DNA of 64,000 bases from Sipunculus nudus (GCA_026874595.1 CM049309.1:15280576-15344575), one strand, 5' to 3'; shown: positions 48,230-62,544, numbered from the stretch's first letter. The notes: generated by a model from the sequence alone, not told the origin. A program made the numbers and translations.

Positions 48230-51200
48230 TGAGCCTTACTGTGCAAGAGAATTCTGGAATTTGGTTTAGCACAGAGAGGGACAGATGGCGTATACAATCA
48301 TAGACATGTAATACCTTGCAAGTCTACCGTTCTTTAACAATTATACCGTTAACTTAATTGACACTTACGGTTATCATAAGATATGAGGAGAACATATCAA
48401 CCAATTATTAATCATTGTTCAACTTTTCCTTCTTTTTGCTCTATGGAATTGTTTCTCATATACCAATCGGTTATCAAGCAAACATGCAAATTTCCAAATT
48501 TAATCTTTGGTATATCTGGCCAAATTGGACATTTTCTGTAAACATCTATAGACACGGTATGTCTTATCGATATGTATTGATATATCGGTATACAGCCCTA
48601 GGATTAACCCACCGATATGAAACTTAATTGAGTGGGATATCTAACTTAAGATCAAAATATATTATGCAAATAACTAAAGATTTACATTGTTACACCCCTA
48701 AAACCCCCCGAATATGAAACCTACCACAACAAATTACATCCTTCCTCAAGAGCAGCCAACAGACATGATGTGTGGGGGATAAGTGTACAGGGAGCGAAAA
48801 TAAGGACAGACTGCAACGTTGGACCATTAAAGCCAGCTGTTCGTTTACCTGTTCTTTAGAATTTATGTCATGTTTGGTTTACTGTGTACATATATAATGA
48901 ACTCTAGGTAATTCTTGGTAGGAAAAATTCTTATAACACCTCAGATGCAGATGTATGAAACTGATTACAAACAAGTTGTAAGTAAACAAACAATGTTGAC
49001 ATATGGAAAAACTATGAAATTTAAGGTGGTTAGCTGCCTATATATGCAAACGTTGAAAGTTTACTTGATGTAAATATCCCCTATTAAAAACTCAAGTTCG
49101 TCTAACTTTCCACCAGATGTCCATGTTGAATGTGTTTTGTTAAATGTGTTCTTTCTGTGTGTGGTTGGATTATTGCTGACATAGTTGACAAAATATCGAA
49201 AAAGGCCCCTTTAAGCATCTATGCCTTATTCTACTGCAAATTATATACCAAAGCTAAACACTGCACAAGTTTTGTGAAAATTAGTAAAGCTAACATAGTA
49301 ATGCAATAAAAAAATATATATACAAACAGTCGCATGTGAAAGCAGTGCCTCTTTGGCGGTGGTATAAACAAACACGGGTAAAACATTGCCTCCTGTCATT
49401 TCTCGGTGGATTTTATATGGGGACAGTCGTAACACGGGACGTTTTGTGATCTGAGTTGGTCAAAAATGGTTTATATCCAATTGCTGTATCCCCCAGGGTT
49501 TCAAGGCGGGAAGGATCAGACATTTGGCATTGCTGATGGCGTCCCCGTGGCATATTCATCATTTAATGTAATTTATATGTCCTGCTGGGGCATATTTATG
49601 GACGGAATCTCATTCAGTTTCTGAATTCAATATTTCTGATACATGGCATTCTCATGTACGTTCTTCCTAATTCTGAAATTTCCTTTTATGCGTAATGTAC
49701 AAAAACATTTAGTAAGCAAAATCGGTGTATTCAACAGCAGCCATTTTGGACTGCATAAATAAATTTCTGAATGAATTACTAAATATAATATTGTTTGCTG
49801 TCACATAAGAACTGATTTATATGTGCAATGATTTCGGTCAGTATATTATGGATATTACGGTTGTATTATCAATATTCAGGTGCAAGAAAGCACGAGAATA
49901 TAATTTCTTATATTGACAAGAATTACAATTAATGAACCGTTTGCCTTCTCAGTGCCATTTTGCCTTCACTGTGAAGCAGTTTAATGGTTAGCGATAAAAA
50001 AACTTTGCTTAAAGTAAAGAAAGCAAATATGACAAATCAGATAGGAAAGTTAACTGGAGTTTTCCAGTAGTCTATATTTGCATGTTACAATGCTGAAACC
50101 CCTCTCGTATAATAATATAAAGGCAAGCATATCGGTGACGCATGCATGTGGGTTCAGTCGTTGACCAGGCTATGGTTCTCGATAAAAACAGCAGCTACCA
50201 GGGGCCAGGAGGCGCCAAACTGAAACCAGTCACTCGGGTACAGGTGGCCACATCAAACATACAGTCACGTGATAGGTCTGGTCATGACACGCGCTGAGGA
50301 CGCCGGGATAGGTAACATGCGAAACATACGGGGTGCACGCAGGTAACCAAGGTTTATAGGTTTAATTCCAGAAGTCGTTTGGTCCGAACACGTTGTTTAC
50401 AGCATGCACTAAACTGCGGGGTACTTTTCAATCCGTTACGCTGACCGTACATATCAATGAATGTGTCTGATAGGCCTAATATCAAGTGTCTCTTTAAGAA
50501 AAGGCTAACTCAGTATCCATTAAAAATATATTACCAGTTATTTGTTTGTTCTTTACTTTCCGCATGGTCACAGTTAACTGACCATAAAATATCACTTTTG
50601 ATCAATAAATTTAAAAATAACACACTTATTAACATACCGACAAAACTTGAAATGTAAATATATTCCTAGGAGTCAATAGTTAATTGAACATTACTCGGCA
50701 GACTACTGTTTAAGAGAGCGCTAAACACGCATGAATCCGCCTACGAAAGAAACATGATTCATATAAAACTCCTGAGAATGTGCATGAATCTACGACTCAG
50801 TAGACATTTGATGCGGTGTGTTAAGGCTTACTCTGGGTCGAAACTCCATACAAAAATTGTGATTCATTGTGCTTACCGTCGTGTTTTCCTAATCCGCGCA
50901 CGACATAGCTGTCAATCACATAAACCTTTTGTATACGTTCAGAATTTCAACAAATATGCAGAAAGAGTTACTAATATGTTGAAGTAAATCGAATCATTTT
51001 CGCATGTCGGTGTCACTTTTTATATTGAATTCCATGCCGGATAAATGACAGTGAATAGTATTAAGATCACGAGTACCGGCTGTTTGCAGTGTCAGCACGT
51101 CCGGCGGTTGTCCGGGATTCTATACGTAAATGGACATGGATAGGAAATACCAGATATAGCAGGTCAGATGCTTTATGACAGAGCTTATACAGAAGGAACA

Positions 51201-54200
51201 CAATGACAGCAGGAAATCCTTAAATTTGTCCATCTCCCCACGATGGTCTGGTCTGAACCGTAAATCTGTAAAAATCACATTTGCTGAAGACGAGCAGATC
51301 TGATCCATGACTTTCATTCAGAGTGCGCATGCGCCAGCGGATTAACTCTTTTCATCGGAAAGCCCGGCAGACAACGTTATCATAGATTATCCTTTGTTCT
51401 ATTTGTCTGCGCCTAAGGTAAAATGACTTCGGTATTCATTACCATTGAGATCTGGAAACTCTTAAATTAATTAAGTGCATGAGAAGAACAAAAAATACAA
51501 AGATTTGCATAATATTTGCTATACCCTAATAAAATCCTGACAGTATTATGCAGAAAACGGCACCAAACTGTATTTCGGTACTAACAATCTATTATTCAAT
51601 ATCCCGATTTTTCGTCGGGTCGAACAGGGGTGGATCCAGGACTGAGGAAAAGAAAGAGTCTAAACCACGAGGACCAATGTCAGAACCTTAAATTTATTGG
51701 AAATTGGCCTTAACCTTTTACAGAATCCGCTTCTACAAGAAAGGGCGCGTGTCAGTGCTAACCTGCCTAATGTAATATACTCTCAATGATGCATTTTCAA
51801 AAAATTCCGGTATACAGAACTGAATGTAGATATTAAAATAAAAACAATGTAACAGAAAGCATACCTCCGGAAAATTAAAGTAATAAATGGTTTATTATCT
51901 GAGAAACACTTTTATTAGTTCACTGCGATGTTCTTTAGCCCTTCATTGTACATCGTCAAGTTTATGTTTAATTTGTTAGGAACATTTAGGGAAGTCTGTT
52001 GTTAAGTGATGAGTAACATAAAATACAGTGTTACCTGTCTTACCTGTCATAATTCTTAATGTGAATTAAGACCACTTTTGGCCAGTCCCACGGGAAGTCT
52101 AATAACACAGGTTTCAGTGTATTAATAAACCTGTTAAACACTGCTAAACTTAAGATCAAGGAGCTTTCTGGATTGATTTCAGTGGTTGAGTGAAAATTCA
52201 TTCATCATGATGAAAGATATAGGCTGACCTAAATGTCTTAAAGACTGTAATAATATAGCATGTATTCAAATATTATCTTAAAATATTGAGGTCATAATGC
52301 CCTAATATTTGATAGAATGTATATGATAAAATAGGTCACTGTGCCCTAATTGTTAAAAAAATGTATGTGATATATGACAACTTCTTAAATGTATACGACT
52401 TCTTATTAAAGTTGATGTTGACTAACAGTGAGTTGCAGGAATCATGGCCCTAGTATTCTATGAAAATTTATGTGAACCCCTCAATAGTAGCACTTCAGAT
52501 GTATTTAAAACTTGAAAACAAAAGAAAAGAATGCTAACAGCTTTACAAAGTGGAACGTCCAAAATTTATTTTAATTTATTCTCAGATTTCAGTTTATTTC
52601 GAAGAAAAAAACCGGATCATTGAAATGTCTCTTTCCGATGTAACATAATAGGTACTATAGTAAAAAAATGGCACACGTGTCAGTCCCTTACGAATGGGCC
52701 GCGGTCGACAGACGGCGGAAACGTATAGATTGTGGTCACGTCGCTAGATGATATATACAAAGAATATTTCGGCAAAATTTCAACATACCAACCTCTATGC
52801 GTCTTAACTGTGTTGAATAGCTGTTTGGAATGTGTGACCCAAACATTATAAATGCTGTTTGCGTATTTTGGGAAAACTTGAGGTGAACTGCTGACACAAA
52901 GAGGAGAAATACAATCCCACTGCCAGAGAGTAAGTGATTTATTGGACCGAACAGGCTGCAAACACCTTAAGCTTTTCATTCAGTTTCACCGCCGAAAATT
53001 TTGGAAATAATTACTTTATCTTGGCTGGGGATGCTTTTAGACTACAGACTAACCAAATTTGACTCGGGCTCTGGCAGCCAGATATTTGATTAGCTGAAGA
53101 TTATCTGATTAATGACACCTTGCAGTGCCCTTGCTGACCCCCGTGCAGGTTTTGCAGCATTACTCCCGGGACCAAATGACCTGACAATATTAGTAGTGAT
53201 AATACTGATTTTAACGAATGATCACAGTTTGTATTTTATCCAAATACAACTTAACATATATCTTCATCAGATATCGTTGAAGGATTATTTCAATATCTGG
53301 TTTGCAAAACACATCCTCTGTATTTATTCATGAACGAGTCCGATTTAGTATCACAGAAAAAGGGGAGGGACACAGGTAAATTAGTGTGCCGGAGTTCTGG
53401 TAGAATTATAAATAACCCTCGCATGCAAAAGTATATAGAAAAAAAATCATATATACGTACATACATGTCTTCATATATACGTACATACATGCATGTAAAT
53501 GTTGTTAAGTTGTTACAATAGTAATTATAATAATCATTATGATAATTATTATTATTATTATTAATTATCATATTAACACCGGCTAGACTTATTATTTTAT
53601 CATAGTTATAAAAAAAAGAAATTATACCGCATATAAACGTTTATATAATTTTATCAATCAAGTCACACATACATGTGTACACGCCGGAAGAACCATTGAT
53701 ATCTTATATTTATACTTTGTAAAGAAAACATGCCGCGAACGTTAATTTAACATGCATATGTAATCCTCAGACGCAGACACGCACATGCTGTTTATAAGTG
53801 AATAAAATCAAGCAATATGAAACTCCTATATTATATATTTATTAATATAAGCATCCGTCTGACATCATCTCGTAAATTCAGAACCATTCCCCTGTGACAA
53901 TTCGCGTGTCTCGCGCCCATGAATACGACTGTACATTCCCTGAGTAAACATTCATGATGTAAAGTGGTCGAAGATATCAATCAATCCGCTGGATAATATA
54001 GTGCCCCTTCGAGGATTAGCCAGGTACAGCATTTAAATTCAGATGCCAATGAGATCCGCAATGCCTCACGCATGTAATTTATAATTACGCAATTCTCGGT
54101 TTTGTGTCCTGTGTATGATGGCGACAGGAAAGTATGTTCTCTCCGGCGTAAGAGATTGGAATATCAGATAAAAATATTTGATGGAGAATTAAATATTAGA

Positions 54201-54360
54201 TTTTAAAAAGATATTAATTCAATAATTCACGAATTTATCCCTGACTCTTTATTTGAATGGACAGTGATTAATTACGTTTTTCAACTGGAGACGTATTTTG
54301 GTTTTTTTTTTTAATTAATATGGTACCAGCTGTAACTATCATCCAATCTGTCACAAATGT
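48230..54360. other. Non-coding DNA
   Basis: No gene supported in 6 kb; open frames are short, AT-rich and unrecognised. Contains a TCACGTGA near 50270 and a 24-bp tandem pair at about 53446-53493. 49490-49640 and 53870-54130 are GC-richer, repeat-poor patches with homeobox-like TAATTTATAATTACG in the second. Confidence 0.5.
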
Positions 54361-54412
54361 CCTTGACCCTTCACTTTGACCCTCATCCTTGACCCTTCAC
54401 TTTGACCCTCAT
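54361..54412 (+). repeat. 26-bp perfect tandem duplication
   Basis: CCTTGACCCTTCACTTTGAC plus CCTCAT, two identical copies (54361-54386, 54387-54412); each contains two TTGACC-like half-sites of nuclear-receptor type. Confidence 0.95.
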
Positions 54413-54765
54413 TAATATTTCGTGAAAGCATACAGTTTCCATATTAAATTAATTGTTATACTCATTGTGACATCATTCTAACAAATACCTGTTTCTTCAC
54501 TGACTGGGCGTGGAAAATATTGAAATGGGGGCAAAAAAAATTTTTTTACAATAATTAGGACATGCTGATATTTCTGTCCAATATGTTACAATGACAGAAT
54601 ATTATGTGCGATAGAGAATGAAGGAATTTAGGAAACGTATTATTTGCATATGTGTAACTGTCTAGACTTTTCCTCATGAAGTGACAGCTGACGATGTAAT
54701 TAATCATATTCATGGTACCAAGTACTACCGTCATCCAATCAACGTCTAAAAGTGTCCTTGTCCTT

Positions 54766-54903
54766 GTCATATCAATCAATATGTGTTGACAGGAATGGAC
54801 TGTTTACTATCTGTCATATCAATCAATATGTGTTGACAGGAATGGACTGTTTACTATCTGTCATATCAATCAATATGTGTTGACAGGAATGGACTGTTTA
54901 CTA
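54766..54903 (+). repeat. 47-bp perfect tandem triplication
   Basis: Three copies starting GTCATATCAATCAATATGTG at 54766, 54813 and 54860, identical over the full unit (the third lacks the last few bases). Identity implies a recent event or copy-number polymorphism. Confidence 0.97.
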
Positions 54904-55791
54904 AGATATTAAAATATTAGTTTCACTTAACTTTTTTTTTGCACAGAATGGATGCTGTGTTCCTTGTTAATAACGTTAATGACGCATTTTAAATTTATAA
55001 CAATTAAGTATAAGGTTTTAAAAAATAAGGCATTATTTTACCGGTATATGGTACTTCTAAACCAGATTTAGATATATAACATTTCATAGTAAACCAAATT
55101 CCCTAATTCTAATTATTAATATATTTCATGTCCAATATATACATAATAATCTCTGAATGGCAGCGGTGATGATTACATTGACCACCCCATCTCCCTTGCT
55201 AAAATGATGGGGGGGGGGATATATACCCCATCCCCCTGTATTAACTTCCCTGTCATCTGGTCACTGGTATGCTTCTTTTAAATCATATCAAACAAATACG
55301 ATAAATGGTTACCTTTTATTATGAAATGGTATGGAGAGCAGGCCTACTGATGGCTCTGGTCACACAAAAGAATAAGAAGGCTTACAAGTCATATTAAGGA
55401 CACTAACTACCAAAAGACATGCCCATATATAGAATGCATACCAAGTGAGAATTCCCGTTATATTAACTCGTATATGCATAGGAAACTGGACGGGTCCAGA
55501 CTAGATATATGTTAGTATATCCAGCAGCCGCTGACAGATGAAAATAGCTTTGTCACATATTGATTCGCTGAACTAATTGTCTTAATGGATTTCTGTTATC
55601 TATAATACCCAGGCCAATACTTCATAATGCTTAGAAAACTGTCTCATAAATAATTGCACCCTGGACATTACTCATGGAAAATTAATGTTATCATTGCAAA
55701 TGAATATGATAGAATGGTACATTACTGTTAGCCAGGTTTACTGTGACTCATGAGTGATATACGTCACCTATTTATAACATACAGTAAAGGT

Positions 55792-56183
55792 TTGTTAGTC
55801 CAAGAAGCTCAGGGCACAATCTATTAGTACGGTTAAATGAAACATGAAGTATATGCGTTTTGCCTATTGAAACGTTAAACTAATTGTGCCGTGTATGTGT
55901 ATAAAATGGAAAAAAATAACATTATCTTTGTTTTCAGATTTTAGGACCGCCGTGTGTACCTATCCATTTTTGAAAATAACAGTTTAAAAGTTCAGATGCT
56001 TCAAGAGAGATAAAATGGACACTATTAGAACCTACAGTATAGTGAATATTACACTTGCCATTCGGAGCAAAACAAATTTGTTTTGAGTGCAGGTCGCCAA
56101 AGGTTTCGCAGTACTCGGATTGTTCTTTTTATGTTTTTTTAAACTGTCGGATTATGGAGGAACGGCTGTATAAGGTTCTACTG
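55792..56183. mobile_element. Possible pogo/Tigger-like non-autonomous element
   Basis: CAGTAAAGG (55792) to TTCTACTG (ending 56183), each end flanked by TA. The right end reads inward CAGTAGAACCTTATACAG.. then CCTCCATAATCCGAC, typical of pogo/Tigger ends, but the left end matches it only over about six bases. Alternative: only the right 150 bases are a transposon end. Confidence 0.4.
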
Positions 56184-59100
56184 TATATTAAACTCGTGGA
56201 AAACGGAACTTAATCCGAGCATTCTATAGTTTATAATGGACGATCATTGCATAAATACTGGTCCGTACCCGCATGGCTGGCTTTAACATGACGTTCGGAT
56301 GCTTTATATGTTATTCTCTGTCGAAATTTAGATGGCAAAAAATAGCGCAAATTGATGAGACAAAATATAGCCCAGGTACTAAATAAAAGCTGCCTGATAT
56401 CTGGTTGCTTTACATGAGTGTTAATTACAGCTGAAGAGTTCCCAATTGGAACAGCAATGGAGCACGCGATCGTTTAATTCTCCTTCACCACGAGGGAGCG
56501 TAGCTCGCTGTTTAATGCATGAAAACAGCACAGGAAGTTTTCTTAACAATCGATGCCAGGAATGTACGTTTAAACGGACACAATGGGAGGCATTCCTATA
56601 GATGCATATACGTATATATGTTTAAATACCGGTAATATATATACATATATTGTTATATATATATATATATATAATGTATAAACCCCGAAATTGTACACGC
56701 TCAGATTTTAAAGGAACTTATTATATATAAGTCTGCGTAAAAAATCGAAGAACTGGTTAATTAAGTTGATAACAGAAATCCAAGCGAACAGCTTTTGTAC
56801 ACTTACAAATACGCAAAGCAGTACACAGACTCATTAGCATAATTTATGATCGCGAGTGAAACGCATCGCGCATTCTGCAAGACCTGTTGATATGACAGAA
56901 GATGAAATATTGTGCTAATAGTATGATATATTGCCTAACCCAAAAACATCGGCGGACCAATATGGCAAGCAATATGAGAAAAACGAAACACGTAATAACT
57001 GCACATGCATTTATGCACACGCCAAATGTAAAACGGGTGAATTGAAATAGAGTAAAAGTATACCTCCATGTGAACATCCTAAGGCCCGCGGTCTCCTGGT
57101 GGTATTTCCGCCCCTTTTCCTTATTTCTCTCACTTCACTTTTCTCTCGTCCGATCAAATCCTTTTCGGTCTCTGCTTAATTAATTCTAAGCACAATTATG
57201 ATTCAAAGACTCTGGCTCCCACGGTAACTATGCACGGGTGCTCGAATGAACGCCCCAGTCCGAGGCGTGTTTTGTTATTGGTGCCAGCGACTCTTAGAAA
57301 TATTGCCGAAAAAAAAATCGTTCTTACTAATGGGTTGCTAATATTAGCTTTGAACGAATTCGTTTGTTAAAACAGCGACAAAAGCGACTGCAGTAAGCTG
57401 GGCTGGTTTTGTCCTCCGCTTTGTAGAAATAGTAATGCAAAGTGCTGCTTCTGGTACTGTTCTTGCTTAAGCTGGCAGCCCGCTGACTGAATGAGTTTGG
57501 TTCTCTTGGCTGCCAGTCTCAGACACTAAAATCTCTGTTTCCTGGATGTCACCAGTTCCCTATAAAGGTTGGTGGTTACACCCAGCATCCATCCCACCTA
57601 GCTCCGCTCCTCAACATATGTGCCGTTGCCGCTCCTGTTAATGGCGTGTGCTATATCTGTCCTGTACGGGAATATCAAGGTTTACCGCCAAAACCTTTCT
57701 CCGGCCTCGTTCCCTCGGCAATAGCTGTGGCACGACTGTGCAGTGGAAACATGAACACGGCCCACAGTAATGTTCCTACAAGGCACTGCCGGGCCCTCTC
57801 CTAGACACAGTCGGCCACGACATGTTGCAGGTGGGAGCCTGCAGCTCTCGCCGCGGCCGCCATGTTCCAATCAGTTCTCAGTCAAGTATCTAATATTAAT
57901 TTATCTCCGAATTCAGCCAATGCCTGCTTATGATTGTGGTATTTTTCTTCTCGTTTGCCAGCTCCCTGTCACGCGGCCGAGTCTTCCGCTAAAATAGCCT
58001 CCATTGAGGGAATGGTCGTAGACAGCATGCCATCTTTCAGCAGATGAGCTAAGGCGTGAATGATGCTCAGGTCCGGACCCTGGCGCTAGTGCCAAAGTTG
58101 ATGTGAAAGCTGTTGTTAGTCAATCATACCTACATGAAGAGCAAATTCATCGTCCGGTCAGCTGAAGAAATCCTAACTTGATATAGGCGACAGAAGTCAC
58201 CCATATGAAAACCCAGCCTTCACGTGGAAATAAAATTCCGGCTCCCTTGCACGCCGAGTTAAACCACTTTGAACGTGGATCGACAAAATTTTTTTTCACC
58301 TATTTTCACTGCTAGTACAGACCCTCAACACCCCGTCATTGAGTAAAAGACAGTATTGTTTACAGATTAAACATAATTTAGATTGTTTTTTTTTAAATCT
58401 CCTCCCTGCTTTTCCAATCATATCAGTTTTGCGTTAACTGGATGTTTTACCTCGTATATTAAAGCCCCTTTTTTCTAGATTCCACTATAAAACCATAAAA
58501 TAAAAACCCAGAAACGACGGTTTAATCATTTATAAAAAGGTCTATCGGATTTTGTTTATTTATATCGATCGCTAACAACATCCACGGTTGCCTATAATAC
58601 AAAATGCTCCATTCAAAAACGTCGATTGTAAAAAGACGTTTGCTATAATATGTTTCGATGGAACGGAATTGAGCTGTCCTGTCAGTTAAATCGTCTTCAC
58701 TTATCAATATGGCCCACGTGTGAAGTATCCGCATGTGTTGACGATGGGATTCCAATGGTTGTTAGGAATAACTGACCTCTTTGCACTGAAATCTCTTTTA
58801 TCGGTTGGTCTCCTCTTGAAATGTTGCGATGGCAACCTGCACGAGCTGTGTATGACAGGTGCCGCCCGTTAAAGCCAATGGTGTTTCAGATCGCTAAGGT
58901 AGGATCACTCGGCACACACGAAACCAGGTCGTTTGGATTTAAAGTGTCACGTGACAAGACAGGTATAGCGTCTTCACGGGGTCATCAGGTACATAACCGT
59001 AGCTATCGTTGATTTTATAATATCAAAAGACAAAACGGCTGAACGCCGTAAATCCTAGGAATGCCTATTGTTTAACATCTGCTGTTATAATACCGACCCC

Positions 59101-60070
59101 ACGAGTTAACAAAGTGTATTATAGCGTTTAGGCTTGCGTGTCCAACTGCCTGTGTCCCGTCCAGCTTGTCAGCTATGTGATCAATAATTTATAAACAGGC
59201 TCAGTGCTATCCTATGTACACGATGGCTGGGATAGTGAGCAACAAGCTGAACACCATCACATGTATGTAGGAAGCCAGTCAAAGCCAACAGGAACAGACC
59301 GCCACCAGGAATGCCTCAAACCACCAGGGGGCGGGTCACACCTAAGGATGGAAGGCAAGCAAACATGCAGGTTCGGGTTATACGTGGGAAAACAGGAAGC
59401 AGCTCATGCTGAAACCGTCTTACTGTTAGGTAACCAGGCAACACTTTGAAATATTGTCAGATTGCCGTAAAATGCGTTTTTAATATGTTTACGTGTTTGT
59501 ATGAAAATTTAGACAAAAATAAATATGAGAAGGTGAAGTTGACTTAGATATAATTTTACAGTGATTTCTGTTAAGCATATAAAATATTTATTTATTTGAT
59601 AATCATATTTTCAATATGATTAAGCTTTATTCTGGAAGACTTATTAAAATTTATGTAATCTTCCACAAGACCATGATGTAAGACAAAATTTTGTCATAAA
59701 AATAGAAATGATACGAAATTTGAAACATGCGATATATTGTAGCAACCACGTTAGTTTATTTTTTGAAATTTACATAAATAAATAAAATATATTGTAGATT
59801 GAAAAGGTTACTACAGTACAATGTTTTCAAAGTAGCAAGCTTAACCTTTTAAAACGTGGTTGGCGGTGACATTTCATTAGGCAAAGCGTCAACAAGGTTT
59901 CATAACAACAAGCATGGTTTCACTATGAGCAACATAAACAGGCACAAGCTATCATTAAAACAATACATGCTGCAACATGCAAGTATTCATTAAGTTCATA
60001 ATCTCCACAGCAATACGTTATTTTACTAATACGAATGACGTTATTATAAACTGGTTGCCTATTCGTTCGG
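56184..60070. other. Non-coding DNA
   Basis: No gene supported. (TA)n at 56654-56673. 56430-56580 and much of 57080-58080 are GC-richer and repeat-poor; the latter includes open stretches of 60-75 codons on both strands without a recognisable domain. TCACGTGA near 58948. Confidence 0.5.
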
Positions 60071-60074
60071 GGCG

Positions 60075-60910
60075 GTTTCCAATTCGCGATATTCGCGAAA
60101 AGGTTATTATCGCGAAAATTACACTTTCGTGAAAAGTAAGCCCAATCGTATAAAGGCAAGTCAAAAGGTAAAAGCTTGATAATATTAATAATAACACATC
60201 TTATATGTTGCTCGGTCCTGTAGGTTGCTATCATAAATGATATAAAATCTTTCAAAATATTTGGCAATAGTGAACAATAATTTCTACTCGTTAATCAATG
60301 TTTACTCGGACCCATGCCCAACTGATATGCATGCTTTTAGGTACACATCATTTTATATATCAAAAGGTAAAATAATGGATATAAGCTGCGTATAGGTTAT
60401 CGTGTATAGTTTAGTCGCGAAAATGAAATCCTCGCGAAACAATGAAAAACTTGAATCGCGAAATTTTAACCTTCGCATTTGGAGCCAGCAACAATATTTA
60501 TTTGTCAAAATGTTCATTGGGTATCAATACCTGAAAGTAAAGTACGCTATCTTTCTATATATTGTGATTTGCTTCATTTTCCCAGGGTTGATATTTCGCG
60601 ATATTCAACTTTTCAGTGTCTCGCAAAGGTTCCATTTTGCACCTAACGATACAATAAACTACACAGAATATAACCATTATAATGTGAATTGATTAAATCA
60701 AATAAATTATTATGTGCACAAAACCGTATTAATAAATATTGTCTGTTAATGGCAGAATGTCTGAAAAATCTGATATATTTAAAATATCAATCTTTGAACA
60801 AACACGACCTATTTTTATTCAAAATATCAATCTTTACTTTTCAACTTTGTCCGCAACGATAGGACCTCTTATTCGTGAATATCCCGAATTTGAACCCCTC
60901 GCAAACAAAA
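60075..60910. repeat. TCGCGA-rich dispersed repeat
   Basis: Clusters of CGCGAAA/TTCGCGA motifs at 60085-60140, 60412-60475, 60590-60635 and 60870-60905, in AT-rich DNA where CG is otherwise scarce. Such blocks are common mollusc-style dispersed repeats in my knowledge. Boundaries unclear. Confidence 0.5.
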
Positions 60911-61324
60911 CGGCAGATATAATATTTGGAAACTACTTTTGTATGAGTATAATCCGCCCAACATGTAACATGTATTAAACTATATATATTCATACAGTAG
61001 CAAATTCACATATATTAATCTGTATATAATTTTACAAGTATAATTTTACAGACACAAGAAGAATCCCGTCTATGTGTTCCACACACATTTTGTTTTTATT
61101 CTGCTGAGGTTATGATATCATATATTTTGTGATGCTATGTTTGTACATGTTCTGATTACAACCATGGAGTGATGTAGGACTCCACGACTTGGACTTTTAC
61201 CCACTTTCTATGAGAAATGCTTTTATAATTTTTTCATATTATTTTTCAAAACTGTTTCCCTTAAATATGGACATATTACTGGTAGTTAATTTATCCTATA
61301 AGCGTATGATATGCAACCCAGACT

Positions 61325-61603
61325 GCAGTGAAGGTTCTATAAAGAACCGTATACACACATGGGGTTCCATCAAGAACCGTTCAAGGTTCCCCACTCAGTC
61401 CATCGTGAAGAACCTTGGAGGTTCCCCTAAGAACCTCCGAAGAGGTTCAAGTTGGAACCCTACAGGTTCAATCAAAGAACCCTATGTGGAGGTTCCAGAA
61501 AGGACCCTGTTTTTTAGCTGGAACCATAAAAGGGTCCCCACTCAGTCCACTCCGAAGAACCCTTTCGGGTTCTAGCTGAAACCCTTTTTTCTCAGAGTGT
61601 AGT
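61325..61603 (+). mobile_element. AAGAACC/GGTTCT repeat element
   Basis: More than a dozen GGTTC/GAACC motifs in about 250 bases, both orientations. CCCACTCAGTCCA..GTGAAGAACC (about 61388) recurs as CCCACTCAGTCCA..CCGAAGAACC (about 61537), so the element is two half-units of about 148 bases. The right end TTTTTTCTCAGAGTGTA looks like a transposon terminus. The plus-strand open frame 61189-61575 is an artefact of it. Confidence 0.65.
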
Positions 61604-61610
61604 TCATTTT

Positions 61611-62020
61611 TATGGACTAGTTCTGACACTGACTCTGACTAGGACTTGAGGTTCCCGGACTCGCACAGACTCTGAGATAAGTAAACGGGACGAGTCCATC
61701 TCGAGTCTAACAGACAAAAAACTCTGCCACATATCATAAACACACAAATGAGAACTACTTACAGAATATTACAAAATCAAAACACTATATTTACTAAGTT
61801 TTGCTCAGCATCGGGGGCTATAAACGTTATTAACTATTATAGTAAAAGTAAATGTGAACTACCTTAAAAGTATACAGGATTATCAGAAATTTCCATTTAA
61901 CTTGTGTTTTAAGGATATTTTAATGGTAATCGCATTCGGACTTGGATTCGAGGCAGGTGGACTTAGACTCAAACCCCATGGACTCGGGCTAGCACTCGGA
62001 CTCGGATGGTGTGGACTCGC
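61611..62020 (+). repeat. GAGTC-armed dispersed element, copy 2
   Basis: GACTC-rich arms at 61622-61710 and 61935-62020 flank a core (61732-61860) homologous to the minus strand of copy 1 at 3020-3470. Arms are degenerate in both copies while core landmarks are conserved. Confidence 0.75.
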
Positions 62021-62544
62021 CTATATCACTGATTACAGCTGTCAGTCTTTGGTACAACAAGCACTGCATGGTGACTCAGAGACAGAAATGTGTCAGTCTG
62101 TTCACACAGCCAACTTTTCGTATTCCATCGATTGTAATTACGACTCAGTCTAAAATCCTTTTAAATGAACTGTCAAAGCCAGACGTGCTGAAAACAAGGT
62201 CTTTCTTAGGAAGAATGAGCAACAAATAAAGAAATATTTATAATGTACATCTGCATTTGAAATTCACGCCGCAATTAAGAATGGACCTAAATCGCTTTTT
62301 TCCAGGCAACCAGAAAGGACTTTTGACTCTACAAGAGTTCTTCTAAACTAATACTATGTTCGCTTTTAACACAGCGATTATGCACTGCAGTTAGGTACCA
62401 GGGTGGGCACAGAACAAGGAATTGTTATCAGACAAATGCCAGTAAACTCTGAATACAGGGCCATACACCAGACCAACGTGTGTCGCATATTCAAAATTTG
62501 GCTCTGCATGGATGCAAATTGTGAAAACACGTGCGATACCAAGG

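Noticed and set aside
61189-62229. Open frames of 72-128 codons
   Set aside because: They run through the AAGAACC and GAGTC repeats and show repeat-encoded peptides.
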